A stretch of DNA of 64,000 nt. Origin: Bacteroidota bacterium. Lineage in GTDB: Bacteria > Bacteroidota > Ignavibacteria > Tepidaquicellales > Tepidaquicellaceae. A program made the translations under genes and the position numbers. Location: positions 19,111 to 83,110 of the forward strand of contig JAFDZR010000016.1 of NCBI GenBank assembly GCA_018266875.1. Direction: 5' to 3'. Under the pieces are notes generated by a model. The model saw only the letters and a list, made by a program, of their open reading frames with translations, did not search any database and had not been told where the DNA came from. Positions 55,894 to 64,000 of the stretch are shown in pieces (within the stretch, counting starts at the first letter, position 1; every line of letters starts with the position of its first letter).

Positions 55894-56275
55894 GGAATTT
55901 CCAATCAATAAGCTTACAAATATAAGTATTCAGAAGATCCAATTCCACTTGAAGCATTACAATTGTTTATTGCATGTAATTCATTCGGTAAGATTCTGCT
56001 GTTGGTGACCTTAAAGTTTGCAATCAATAATTGCTTAATTATGAATGTGTGACCGGCAAACTTTCAGGAACACCAACAGTGGCGGGAATTTCCTATCAAT
56101 AAGTTTACAAATATAAGTATTCAGAAGATCCATTTCCACTTGAAGCATTACAATAGTTTATTGCATGTAATTCATTCAGTAAGATTCTGTTGTTGGTGGC
56201 CTGAAAGTTTGCAATAAATAATTGCTTAATTATGGAGGTACGGCTGGCAAATTTTCGGGAACACTTACAGTGGCG
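55894..56275. repeat. 191-bp tandem direct repeat, two copies
   Basis: Copy one 55894-56084 and copy two 56085-56275 begin GGAATTTCC and share long identical stretches (for example ACAAATATAAGTATTCAGAA at both starts). Differences are scattered single bases. Within each copy AAAGTTTGC and a later GCAAACTTT (AATTTTC in copy two) can pair. No open frame is conserved, and 56276-56363 holds nothing else. Confidence 0.88.
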
Positions 56276-56363
56276 CGAATGATTTTCTTAACAATCATTA
56301 TTCACAGATATTCAATAACATTGATTTGAAATTAATCAAATAATTTTGTATTAATAAATCTTC

Positions 56364-58622
56364 TCATTGTTCTTTTTTAAAATATTCTAAGAAATCAACA
56401 TACTTCCCGTTACAATTTTTCAAAGCCTGATCAATATCATCAAATTTAGCTGATAAACGAAATCTTTTTTGATGACCACTTCCTAAATATTCAATTTCTT
56501 CTATAATATTTAACGATATTAGGTCAGGCAAAATATTTTTTTTAAAGTAATCAAAACGATTACTCAATTTTAACCTAAAAATATTTTCATTAACCTGTGT
56601 ATTTCTCATAAATCTTCTAAACACTTTTTCAACTAAAATTATATTATCATCAATTTTATCGCTTTCCAAGTCCTCAATATTTTCCATTTTATCTAAATTA
56701 AAGCCCAATTTTACAAGTTTCAATTTGATTTGAGAAGGTGAATATATGGTGACATCATTTTTTAAATCAAAAAAACATGAAACTGTCGTCTCTTTCATAG
56801 TAACTTCATTGATTTCAACATTGTCTTCGTTAACTTCTAAACGTTCAAAACTACACTTCTCTAACACACATAAATTTAATTTACTCCTATTTAAAGTGGT
56901 TTCTTGAAAAATGCATTTTTTGAAAAATATATTTTCAATTGATACTTCTTCTAAACTGTTTGTTGGAAAATAAAAATTTTCAAGAATTAACTTTTTATTG
57001 AATGAAACATTATTAACAAGATTAATGGCAATATTCGCAAAATTTTCTTTTATCGAAGATAAAATTGACTCAGTTGAAATTGATTGATGAATTTTCGTTA
57101 AAAGCTCTTCAATGTTATTTGCATTTCTATCGACTTTTTCAATCATTACATCAATTGAAATATCTGGCAATTTCTTTCTTTTTAAAATTGAAATTAATGA
57201 ATTTGAATCACCTCTATTTATTTTTTCACTTAAAGATACTCCTAAAAAGAAATTTTTGAATTCTTCATGGTCAAATCTAAACAACTTTTGCCCACTATTT
57301 GAAAATACAATAAGGGCATGTTGTTTAATTCTTTCCTTAATTTGATCAATTATTTGTAAAGAAATATTTTTTGACTCTGAATATATTTCTACAATTGTTT
57401 CTAAAACCTGCTCACTTATTTCATCTACATTGTTTAACCACATTTCTTCAGCAACGAAAGCTAGTAAGTCATAATGCTCAATTTTTGATAAAAGTGGTTT
57501 AAAAGGCTCTCCAGATGTATCTATCCATTTCAAATTTGCTTCTCTTTCAATTATCGTATCAACAAAATTAGGAAAATATTCTTTTGTGTTTCCCAATTTT
57601 TCTAATATTAATTCTTTATCTTCATCATTTGATAAAACTGAAATCAATTTATTAACAAGTACAGGTCTTGTTATTAAAGGATGTTCTGGATTTTTAAGCC
57701 TAGCAACTATTAGATTGTATAAACTTTCAGAATCTGAAATTGATTTTCGTATCGCAAATTCAATAAATTTATTTTTGTCCCATCTTTGTATTGATACTTT
57801 TGAAAAAACAATTGAACTTATATTTATAGAATCAAACAATTTTGCTTGACTGCTAAAACCTTTATTCTCAAAATATGCTTTTCTTGTTGCAAATAACAAA
57901 GTTCCTGAGGAATTTAAATTGCTTACCAAATTACCTGTTGCAGAAAGTGCTTCAGTAGTTGAGCCTACCATAAACATTTCCTCAAATCCATCAAATGTTG
58001 GAATAATAAAACCATATTTTACCAATTCGATAAAAGATTCGTAATAAAACGATCTAAATCTAAGTTTATTTACTAATGAAGCAATTATTATATCATCAAA
58101 CCTAAGAAAAGGTCTACCAGACAATGGAATAGGCAAAAACAAAGGCATGTTTATGTCTTGCAAAATAAGAGAAGCTTGTTTTCTAGCAATTTGATTTATA
58201 ATTGTTGTTTTACCTTCCCCAGCATCTGATGTTAAATAAATAATTTTTGTTGATCCTACACAAGCTGAGGGTAATTCAGTTAATAAGTATTTTGCTACAG
58301 ATTCAATTTCCACTTCTTTATCAATCAAAGAAGTATCATCTAAAAAAGAACCTTTTGGTTCAATAAAATCAATTTCTTCTGGTATATTTTCTAATATCCT
58401 ATTTGCTAATGTTTCCAAATCTGCTAAACGAATAGCAACCCACTCTCTAATTGGATATTCATTCCCACTTTCAATAATAAATAAATTTCCAGAAATGGTT
58501 TTTAGTTGTCCGATTAATTCTTTTTTTCTAATTGTAGCTAAGAAAGTATCCTTCTCAAATTCGATATCATTTTTATTGTCAGCAAATGAATATAGAATTT
58601 GCTTAAATTCCTGAACATTCAT
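56364..58622 (-). CDS. NACHT-type STAND NTPase
   Basis: 752 aa. Walker A SDAGEGKTT is at residues 132-140 and Walker B FIIPTFDGFEEM around 205-216, in the NACHT arrangement of small residue/acidic after the Asp. Sensor and winged-helix-like helices follow (FATRKAYFENKG, TRPVLVNKLISVLS, RFDHEEFKNFF). Residues 570-625 have pentapeptide-like strands (IFFKKCIFQETTLNRSKLNL). The N-terminal 115 residues are an unrecognised domain, and the C-terminal 100 residues resemble a winged helix. STAND NTPases oligomerise on detecting a ligand and trigger an effector. The start is 1 bp after the NYN gene stop, so the two proteins are made together. It is markedly AT-rich. Confidence 0.85.
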   Translation of the reverse strand: MNVQEFKQILYSFADNKNDIEFEKDTFLATIRKKELIGQLKTISGNLFIIESGNEYPIREWVAIRLADLETLANRILENIPEEIDFIEPKGSFLDDTSLIDKEVEIESVAKYLLTELPSACVGSTKIIYLTSDAGEGKTTIINQIARKQASLILQDINMPLFLPIPLSGRPFLRFDDIIIASLVNKLRFRSFYYESFIELVKYGFIIPTFDGFEEMFMVGSTTEALSATGNLVSNLNSSGTLLFATRKAYFENKGFSSQAKLFDSINISSIVFSKVSIQRWDKNKFIEFAIRKSISDSESLYNLIVARLKNPEHPLITRPVLVNKLISVLSNDEDKELILEKLGNTKEYFPNFVDTIIEREANLKWIDTSGEPFKPLLSKIEHYDLLAFVAEEMWLNNVDEISEQVLETIVEIYSESKNISLQIIDQIKERIKQHALIVFSNSGQKLFRFDHEEFKNFFLGVSLSEKINRGDSNSLISILKRKKLPDISIDVMIEKVDRNANNIEELLTKIHQSISTESILSSIKENFANIAINLVNNVSFNKKLILENFYFPTNSLEEVSIENIFFKKCIFQETTLNRSKLNLCVLEKCSFERLEVNEDNVEINEVTMKETTVSCFFDLKNDVTIYSPSQIKLKLVKLGFNLDKMENIEDLESDKIDDNIILVEKVFRRFMRNTQVNENIFRLKLSNRFDYFKKNILPDLISLNIIEEIEYLGSGHQKRFRLSAKFDDIDQALKNCNGKYVDFLEYFKKEQ

Positions 58623-58623
58623 A

Positions 58624-59331
58624 TTATTTTATTAGCTTAATTAATTTATAATTTAAATTTGAAGAGAGATATGATCCAAAATCAAATTCCTTCTCATTGT
58701 TCTTGGATTCAATATGTAATATTTGTCCACCAATTGATAATGATGTAAAAACTCCTGGCCAAATATCATCATCAGAAGTAATTATTATCAACTTTTCTTT
58801 ATTTAACGAAAGATAAATCAAATCAGCAGTTAGCATTGAGTCTACAAGTTTTTGTTCCCCTCGGTAAAATATAGATTGCATTTCTTTCCTTTCACATTTT
58901 TGGCAAGCATTTTTTGATAATAAATTATGTATAATATTTACAGGGCAATCAGGTTCGAAACAATTTAATTCAGTTGCTTTTTTAGATTTTAATCCATAAT
59001 ATACTCCCCTCATTCTATAGGTATAAAATAAATGTTTATTTTTGTCTGATAATAAACTATATGCAAGTTCAAAATTAACAATAGAATTTTTGAGAGTTTT
59101 GCTATCCTTATATGAATATGGCATACTTGAATTAATTTCAACTGCAAGATCTTGAGCATGTCTTGACAAAATATTTTTATCGTACCAACCACCATACAAT
59201 CTTATCTCTATGTTCTTATCAAAGAAAGGTGAATCAAAATCAACATTTGACAATATTATATTTGAAAGAGATTTTAAACCGTCTTTTTTATGTGAATGAT
59301 GTAAATTATAGTAGTCGATTAATATGTACAT
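58624..59331 (-). CDS. NYN-domain (PIN-like) ribonuclease
   Basis: 235 aa. Acidic active-site residues: Asp6 in YILIDYYNLHH, Asp164 and Asp170 in KLVDSMLTADLIYL, and SDDD at 186-189 in IITSDDDIWPGV, the NYN/PIN pattern for metal-dependent RNA cleavage. An inserted knuckle with four cysteines (Cys124, Cys129, Cys143, Cys146) could bind zinc. No membrane segment. It lies 21 bp after the restriction-enzyme stop and 1 bp before the NACHT gene, all on the minus strand, consistent with an effector-sensor pair in one transcript. Confidence 0.85.
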   Translation of the reverse strand: MYILIDYYNLHHSHKKDGLKSLSNIILSNVDFDSPFFDKNIEIRLYGGWYDKNILSRHAQDLAVEINSSMPYSYKDSKTLKNSIVNFELAYSLLSDKNKHLFYTYRMRGVYYGLKSKKATELNCFEPDCPVNIIHNLLSKNACQKCERKEMQSIFYRGEQKLVDSMLTADLIYLSLNKEKLIIITSDDDIWPGVFTSLSIGGQILHIESKNNEKEFDFGSYLSSNLNYKLIKLIK

Positions 59332-59352
59332 AAAATTAAAAATTTTATTTGT

Positions 59353-62300
59353 CTAAAATTCCTTCCCCTCCACAATATCTATATCCTCCTCCGTCAATCC
59401 ATACAACTCATAAACCATTCTGTCTATCTCTTCCTCAAGCGAATTCGTATCCTTTTCCTGCTTCTTGAAATCTAAAATTTCATCTACTAATTTTTCAAAT
59501 GGTTTTTTATCAACTTCAGATATTTCTTTTATAGGGATTTTTTCAACATATTGAACTTTGTATTCCAAATATCCTCCTCTCCGACTAATGCTCCAAATAT
59601 TCATTAAGAAAGAAACTAGTTTAGAATTAAGAATAGATAATAAATATTTACTGTTTGATTTAATTAAAAATGCAGTCATATCAATTACAGCTCCTTTTGT
59701 AAAAGTAAAATTATTGCCCAAAGTAACATTTGGGTATACAATGTATTCTTCATCATAATTAAGTGATTTATTAACTTGCTGATATTCATACCATAATTTT
59801 GTTTTATTTATTAAACCTTCTTTTATTATAGCTCTTTTTGAAAGTCTATCTATATTTTTAATCAAAAATTCATTTATTTCTATATGTTCATTAATATCAA
59901 TTAAATTAAAATTTTCATCATACGGATATATTATTTTATTTTGAGATATTACAGGATGATACCTTTTTAAATCTTTTCCAAAGATATAAGGTTTAACATA
60001 TTTTCCTAAATTTAAATTTGTAATAAATCCTTCATTAAAACCGGTTTTAACTCCAACTATTGGAAGCCCGCAAAACTCATTTAGAGATATAGAGTTTAGA
60101 TATGTTTTTCTAATAATTTCAGAAACATCTTTATTTACAAATTTATAATCATTTTGTATGAAAATATTTTTTGTAGTCTGAAGAAAACTTATTGATCTCA
60201 ATTTTTCAAAAAGTGAATTGTTTGGGAGTTCGTTTAAATTATAATAAGAAATATTAAAATCATTATTTCTTCCTTTTCTTCCTTGAAATATAATAGGGTA
60301 TGCTGTTACTCCATCGAAGACTGGTAAATCATTAAAGTTAATTATTTTATCTATTTGTGAATTATTTATTAAAAAATCTATTAAGTTTTTACCATAATTT
60401 GCTTCAATAAATTTACCAGAGGTAATTAAATTTAAAATCCCAGATTTATTTAATATGTTGATAGCTCTCTCATAAAAGAAAACATAAATGTCAGATTTAC
60501 CTGAAAAGGATTGAAAATTTGATTGAAAGTAACTACTTAATTCTTTTACTTCTTCTTGCCTAATATACGGCGGATTCCCAATCACCACATCAAACCCCAC
60601 ATACTCACCTTCATCATTCAGCACTTCCGGGAATTCGAATCTCCATTCGAAGGCGTTTCTGTAGATTGCATTTGATCTTATGTCTTCGACTTCTTTTGTC
60701 AGTCTTGTGAGTTCTGCTTTGAGTTTTTTCTTTTTTGCGGATTGTTCTTTCTGTTCCTTTTTTGTCTGCTCGAATAATCCGGTCTGATTCTCAAGGTTGT
60801 CAAGTTCACTTTTGATATAATTGAGCTTCAGAAGCTTTGGATCTTTTTTGCTTATGTCCGTCTTTATTTCATTTTTCAGACTGCGGATTATCTGTTCGAT
60901 TTCTTTTTTCTTATTTCTGTTACGTTCACTTTTATAATCCCTTACGCTTTCTCTGTACTGTTCGATGATGTTCTGTTCCTTCTTCCCGAACTTACTTAGA
61001 TCCGCATCCAGGGGAAAGCGGCTGATAAGAGAGTTTCCTGTTTTGATATTGATGTCGATGTTTGGAAGAGTCTCAAGCTCAGATGAAATTACTCCGTCCT
61101 TTGAATGAAGCGTGTCAGGCGGAGGTTTATAATAAGCGTTCTTCAGAAGCTCTATCCATAATCTCAGCATGCAGATCTTCACGGAGTTTGGATTTATATC
61201 CACACCGAAGAGACAATTCTCTATCAGCTTTTGCTTTTCGTGAAAAAGAGTTCTCTGAAGTCTCTGGGATTCAGGTCTTACTTTGAAACCGCCGGCAGAA
61301 GAATCAGATAATACTTCATATTGAAATATGTCTCCGCGGCTGTCTGTGATAATGAGTTCATCCTGCTCTATGCTGATATCATAATCGGATATCCGCGAAC
61401 CCTGCTCATCTGCGAATATGCCGAGTTCGGACTTGACTGCAATAAGCTCATTCAGAGAAGAGACAAGAAAATGCCCGCTGCCTACAGCCGGATCGCATAT
61501 CTTTATTGAGTCAACTACTTCATTGAATTCGATAATGTCATTTCGGCTTCTTTTATCTGCTATGTAATTTTTTATGTCATCGAAATTTTCAGCATTCCAT
61601 TTGTATTGATCTTTGAACTTCTGAGTGACAGAAAGCCGTATAGCTTCACGGCACATATACATAGTGATAAATCCCGGAGTAAAAATTGAACCGTCTTTAT
61701 AACCGTTTATCTTTTCAAAAACTTTTCCGAGAACGGATGCATTGATAAGAGTCCTGTTTTCCTCACGGACATCTTCCATTCCTTCGCTTGAGAAATCATA
61801 AGCTTCAAGAAATTTCAGAATATATTCAAGTGAAGTAAGATCTGTATTCTTTGCATTATTCAGAATGCTACCTTTCATCACATCAAGCTTCAGAGAGTCA
61901 TTAAGAGAGCTGATGTTTATAGATTCTTTTTCAAGCTGACTAAGTTCAAAGAGTGTACTGTTAAGATAGGGGACAAACTTAAACTTATTTTTTACATCGG
62001 CGTCTCTTTCATTTTCAGGAACGGCAAGTACATGATGAAAGAGCGAAAAGAGTTCATCGAAGTCCTGCAGCTTTTCGTGATGCAGGAATTTATAATTATC
62101 AGAATTGTAATATTTATGATAATTGATAAGCTGCGCTTCGAGGAGCTTGAGAAAGAGAATCCTGTTTATCCAGGTAAGGCAAAGCTCCAGAGCGATATTG
62201 AAATTTTTTTCATCGTTTGTATCCCCGTAGTTTACAGAATCAGAAACTCTATCGCTGCTGTCGAGAATGGAAAGTTTGCTGATGGCATTTTCGATCAGCG

Positions 62301-63150
62301 ATCCGGAATCTCTGTTATCAGGTTCTTTCCTGCGGATAATATGTTTGCCTCCTTCTTTTACTTCTTCGAGACCGATAATATGGAGAAGTTCTTTGTAAAA
62401 CTTTTCATCGAGCTTATTGCTGTCATCAGCTATAGAAAGGCGAAGAAGGTGAACAGGGGAAAGTAATTTAAATAAAGTGATCAGCTTTTTGTCTTTCTCT
62501 TCATTGGACTTATCCGGATCAATGACATAATCTCTCAGATCAAAATAAGCTGCGGGAATTTCTGCATCGCTGTTGTCAATGAAAGGTTTTGCAATTTCAT
62601 TATAAAATAGATTTGTATCACCTGTTACTTTCTGACCTTTTCTCCATTCTTCATACTGTTTCACAAATTTCTTATCAGAATAAAAGTACTTTTCAAAATA
62701 AGAAGCGTCGAATATAAACCATTCATATATATTTGTAACGATACAGTATTTTATGTCGATATTCTTTTCATCAATTCTTTCGTGGAGATAGTAGAGGATG
62801 AGTTCCTGGAAAGCTTTGCAGTTTAGTTTATCAGCGGAGATCATTTCACTTTTATTTCCGGGACGCTTGGCTTCGATAATGACGCCGACTCTGCTGTTAT
62901 TATTTTTACCGGTATGAATCACAAGATCTTTTACGTCTTTGGTATTTACTTCATATTGATCCTTGTAATAAGTATTCAGCAGAAAGTCTCTGATGTGATT
63001 CTTTTGGTTTTCCTCGCGTTCGATCTCATTTATCTTATCTAATAATTTAGAAAGATTAATTTTGAAATTATCGATCTCAGACTTTAAAGGTCTGTATTTC
63101 AGGAAATCCTTGCGGAGAGATTTTTTTGGGATCTGAAGTGTAATTCTCAT
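59353..63150 (-). CDS. Type IIG (Eco57I-like) restriction-modification enzyme
   Basis: 1,265 aa. The N-terminal nuclease domain carries Asp75 in KDLVIHTG and Glu93-x-Lys95 in VGVIIEAKRP. The N6-adenine methylase has motif I DPAVGSGHFL near residue 552 and motif IV GNPPYIRQE at about 858-866. The region from about 870 to 1,230 is a TaqI-like specificity domain (YLEYKVQYVEKIPI near its end). The tail YGLTEEDIDIVEGKEF closes it. One chain thus methylates and cuts DNA at its own site. Bases 59470-60550, which encode the specificity part, are clearly more AT-rich than the flanking parts of the same gene. It heads the operon with the NYN and NACHT genes. Confidence 0.92.
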   Translation of the reverse strand: MRITLQIPKKSLRKDFLKYRPLKSEIDNFKINLSKLLDKINEIEREENQKNHIRDFLLNTYYKDQYEVNTKDVKDLVIHTGKNNNSRVGVIIEAKRPGNKSEMISADKLNCKAFQELILYYLHERIDEKNIDIKYCIVTNIYEWFIFDASYFEKYFYSDKKFVKQYEEWRKGQKVTGDTNLFYNEIAKPFIDNSDAEIPAAYFDLRDYVIDPDKSNEEKDKKLITLFKLLSPVHLLRLSIADDSNKLDEKFYKELLHIIGLEEVKEGGKHIIRRKEPDNRDSGSLIENAISKLSILDSSDRVSDSVNYGDTNDEKNFNIALELCLTWINRILFLKLLEAQLINYHKYYNSDNYKFLHHEKLQDFDELFSLFHHVLAVPENERDADVKNKFKFVPYLNSTLFELSQLEKESINISSLNDSLKLDVMKGSILNNAKNTDLTSLEYILKFLEAYDFSSEGMEDVREENRTLINASVLGKVFEKINGYKDGSIFTPGFITMYMCREAIRLSVTQKFKDQYKWNAENFDDIKNYIADKRSRNDIIEFNEVVDSIKICDPAVGSGHFLVSSLNELIAVKSELGIFADEQGSRISDYDISIEQDELIITDSRGDIFQYEVLSDSSAGGFKVRPESQRLQRTLFHEKQKLIENCLFGVDINPNSVKICMLRLWIELLKNAYYKPPPDTLHSKDGVISSELETLPNIDINIKTGNSLISRFPLDADLSKFGKKEQNIIEQYRESVRDYKSERNRNKKKEIEQIIRSLKNEIKTDISKKDPKLLKLNYIKSELDNLENQTGLFEQTKKEQKEQSAKKKKLKAELTRLTKEVEDIRSNAIYRNAFEWRFEFPEVLNDEGEYVGFDVVIGNPPYIRQEEVKELSSYFQSNFQSFSGKSDIYVFFYERAINILNKSGILNLITSGKFIEANYGKNLIDFLINNSQIDKIINFNDLPVFDGVTAYPIIFQGRKGRNNDFNISYYNLNELPNNSLFEKLRSISFLQTTKNIFIQNDYKFVNKDVSEIIRKTYLNSISLNEFCGLPIVGVKTGFNEGFITNLNLGKYVKPYIFGKDLKRYHPVISQNKIIYPYDENFNLIDINEHIEINEFLIKNIDRLSKRAIIKEGLINKTKLWYEYQQVNKSLNYDEEYIVYPNVTLGNNFTFTKGAVIDMTAFLIKSNSKYLLSILNSKLVSFLMNIWSISRRGGYLEYKVQYVEKIPIKEISEVDKKPFEKLVDEILDFKKQEKDTNSLEEEIDRMVYELYGLTEEDIDIVEGKEF

Positions 63151-63373
63151 ATATAAATGAAGTAAGGTATCTGGAAATTATAGACTAAATTTGTTCTGAA
63201 ATTTGTGTCCTTATCTATTTTAATACAAAATATTAAATTAAATTAGTAAATACAATTGTGTCAAAGAGTAACAACAATTTGAAGCTTTTCCGCAGTCGGT
63301 AAATTAACAAAGGGCTCACTTTCAATTTGAGTTAATACGAATTATTTTCGTAGTAATACGATTTTTCCCCTCT
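63151..63373. other. Upstream region of the restriction enzyme gene
   Basis: An AT-rich stretch between the restriction enzyme start and the right repeat array. The promoter of the minus-strand operon should lie here, but no convincing consensus is seen. There is no gene. Confidence 0.4.
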
Positions 63374-64000
63374 CGTTCCCAAGCCCCAGCTTGGGAACGT
63401 TACAAATATATATATTTATTTATAAGGAGTAATCGTAACACCACAGTCTTTTCCCCTCTCGTTCCCAAGCCCCAGCTTGGGAACGTTACAATTATACATA
63501 TTTATTTATAAGGAGTAATCGTAACACCACAGTTTTCACCATTCAGATAAAACCCGGCCGAACTGTATTTCCAGTCCTCCGGCTTTCCCCTCTCGTTCCC
63601 AAGCAGGGGCTTGGGAACGAGAAGTTTAATTTATTAATCAAGCTGCAGATTATTAAGTTTGTGAAATGCTGGATCATTCTGTTTTACACATGCCCGGATG
63701 ATGTGTATGTTAGTTAAGCGTTCCCAAGCAGGGGCTTTGGAACGAGAAGTTAAAGCAGGGGCTTGGGAACGAGAAGTTTAATTTATTAATCAAGCTGCAG
63801 ATTATTAAGTTTGTGAAATGCCGGATCAATCTGTTTTACATATGCCCGGATGATGTGTATGTTAGTTAAGCGTTCCCAAGCAGGGGCTTGGGAACGAGAA
63901 GTTTAATTTATTAATCAAGCTGCAGATTATTAAGTTTGTGAAATGGCGGATCATTCTGTTTTACGCATGCCCGGAGTGATGTGTATGTTAGTTAAGCGTT
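63374..64000. repeat. Right palindromic repeat array (REP-like), cut by the window end
   Basis: The same 26-bp palindrome as at 45.1-45.7 kb occurs at 63374-63399, 63460-63485, 63594-63619, 63719-63744 (one-base variant) and 63871-63896, with a half copy at 63755-63771 and a copy entering the window end at 63997. The shared linkers recur: the first at about 63409-63450 (partial) and 63492-63583, the second at about 63641, 63793 and 63918, with a period of 125-126 bp (152 bp where the half copy is inserted). Unit orientation is the same as in the left array, so the two arrays are direct repeats about 18 kb apart. Confidence 0.92.

Overview
The window reads as chromosome of an Ignavibacteria-type bacterium (Bacteroidota/Chlorobi lineage). 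Evidence: many secreted proteins end in the YPNPFNP...SGVYFYKL...KxMxLIK type A sorting domain of the type IX secretion system (T9SS); a PorV/PorQ-family protein, a TonB-dependent receptor with a carboxypeptidase-like N-domain, and a Bacteroidota-type promoter (TTG-N20-TATATTTG) before rpsF are present; several starts lack a Shine-Dalgarno sequence. The DNA is moderately AT-rich, with much more AT-rich patches in the secreted-protein array and in the right-hand island.

Layout. 0-3.4 kb: tail of a UVR-motif protein, an outer-membrane protein, coaX, yjbQ and a GT39-like membrane glycosyltransferase. 3.5-12.8 kb: T9SS cargo proteins, a lipoprotein and a TonB-dependent receptor. 12.8-24.9 kb: a tandem array of two alternating families, here called P (beta-helix-like, up to about 1,000 aa) and Q (repeat/propeller-like, about 450 aa). 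The order is P0(remnant)-Q1(frameshifted)-P1(shortened chimera)-Q2-P2-Q3-P3. Each P-to-Q junction has a 4-bp overlap. 24.9-34.7 kb: PorV-like protein, NHL lipoprotein, polytopic membrane protein, T9SS-secreted phospholipase-D-like protein, and a metallopeptidase/TolB-propeller/surface-antigen barrel protein. 34.7-42.3 kb: housekeeping genes, mostly on the minus strand: rplI, ssb, rpsF (without rpsR), tRNA-Leu(GAG), DUF4126, merC-like, aldehyde dehydrogenase, two SDR proteins and anmK. 42.5-45.1 kb: a partner-switching module (STAS antagonist, HATPase anti-sigma kinase, GAF-GAF-SpoIIE phosphatase).

45.1-64 kb: an accessory island bracketed by two arrays of a 26-bp palindrome (arms CGTTCCCAAGC/GCTTGGGAACG) that also share the same longer linkers. 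Inside are a 21-bp minisatellite ORF, two AT-rich envelope genes, a DUF2188 pseudogene, a 214-aa protein with a clan-CD (caspase-like) His-Gly/Ala-Cys signature, a XRE-ImmA peptidase with DUF4411 PIN toxin-antitoxin pair, a NucS-like nuclease, a truncated restriction-enzyme fragment, a 191-bp tandem repeat, and a compact minus-strand operon: type IIG restriction-modification enzyme, NYN-domain ribonuclease, NACHT-type STAND NTPase. The last three are the best candidate for an undescribed defence system. The restriction enzyme also looks mosaic, with an AT-rich specificity segment between host-like flanks.

How the parts fit together: the left two thirds build and decorate the cell envelope through T9SS and the outer membrane. 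The array appears to diversify by recombination between paralogues. The right third is a turnover zone of defence and stress genes kept between repetitive DNA. All assignments come from reading motifs; no database search was run.
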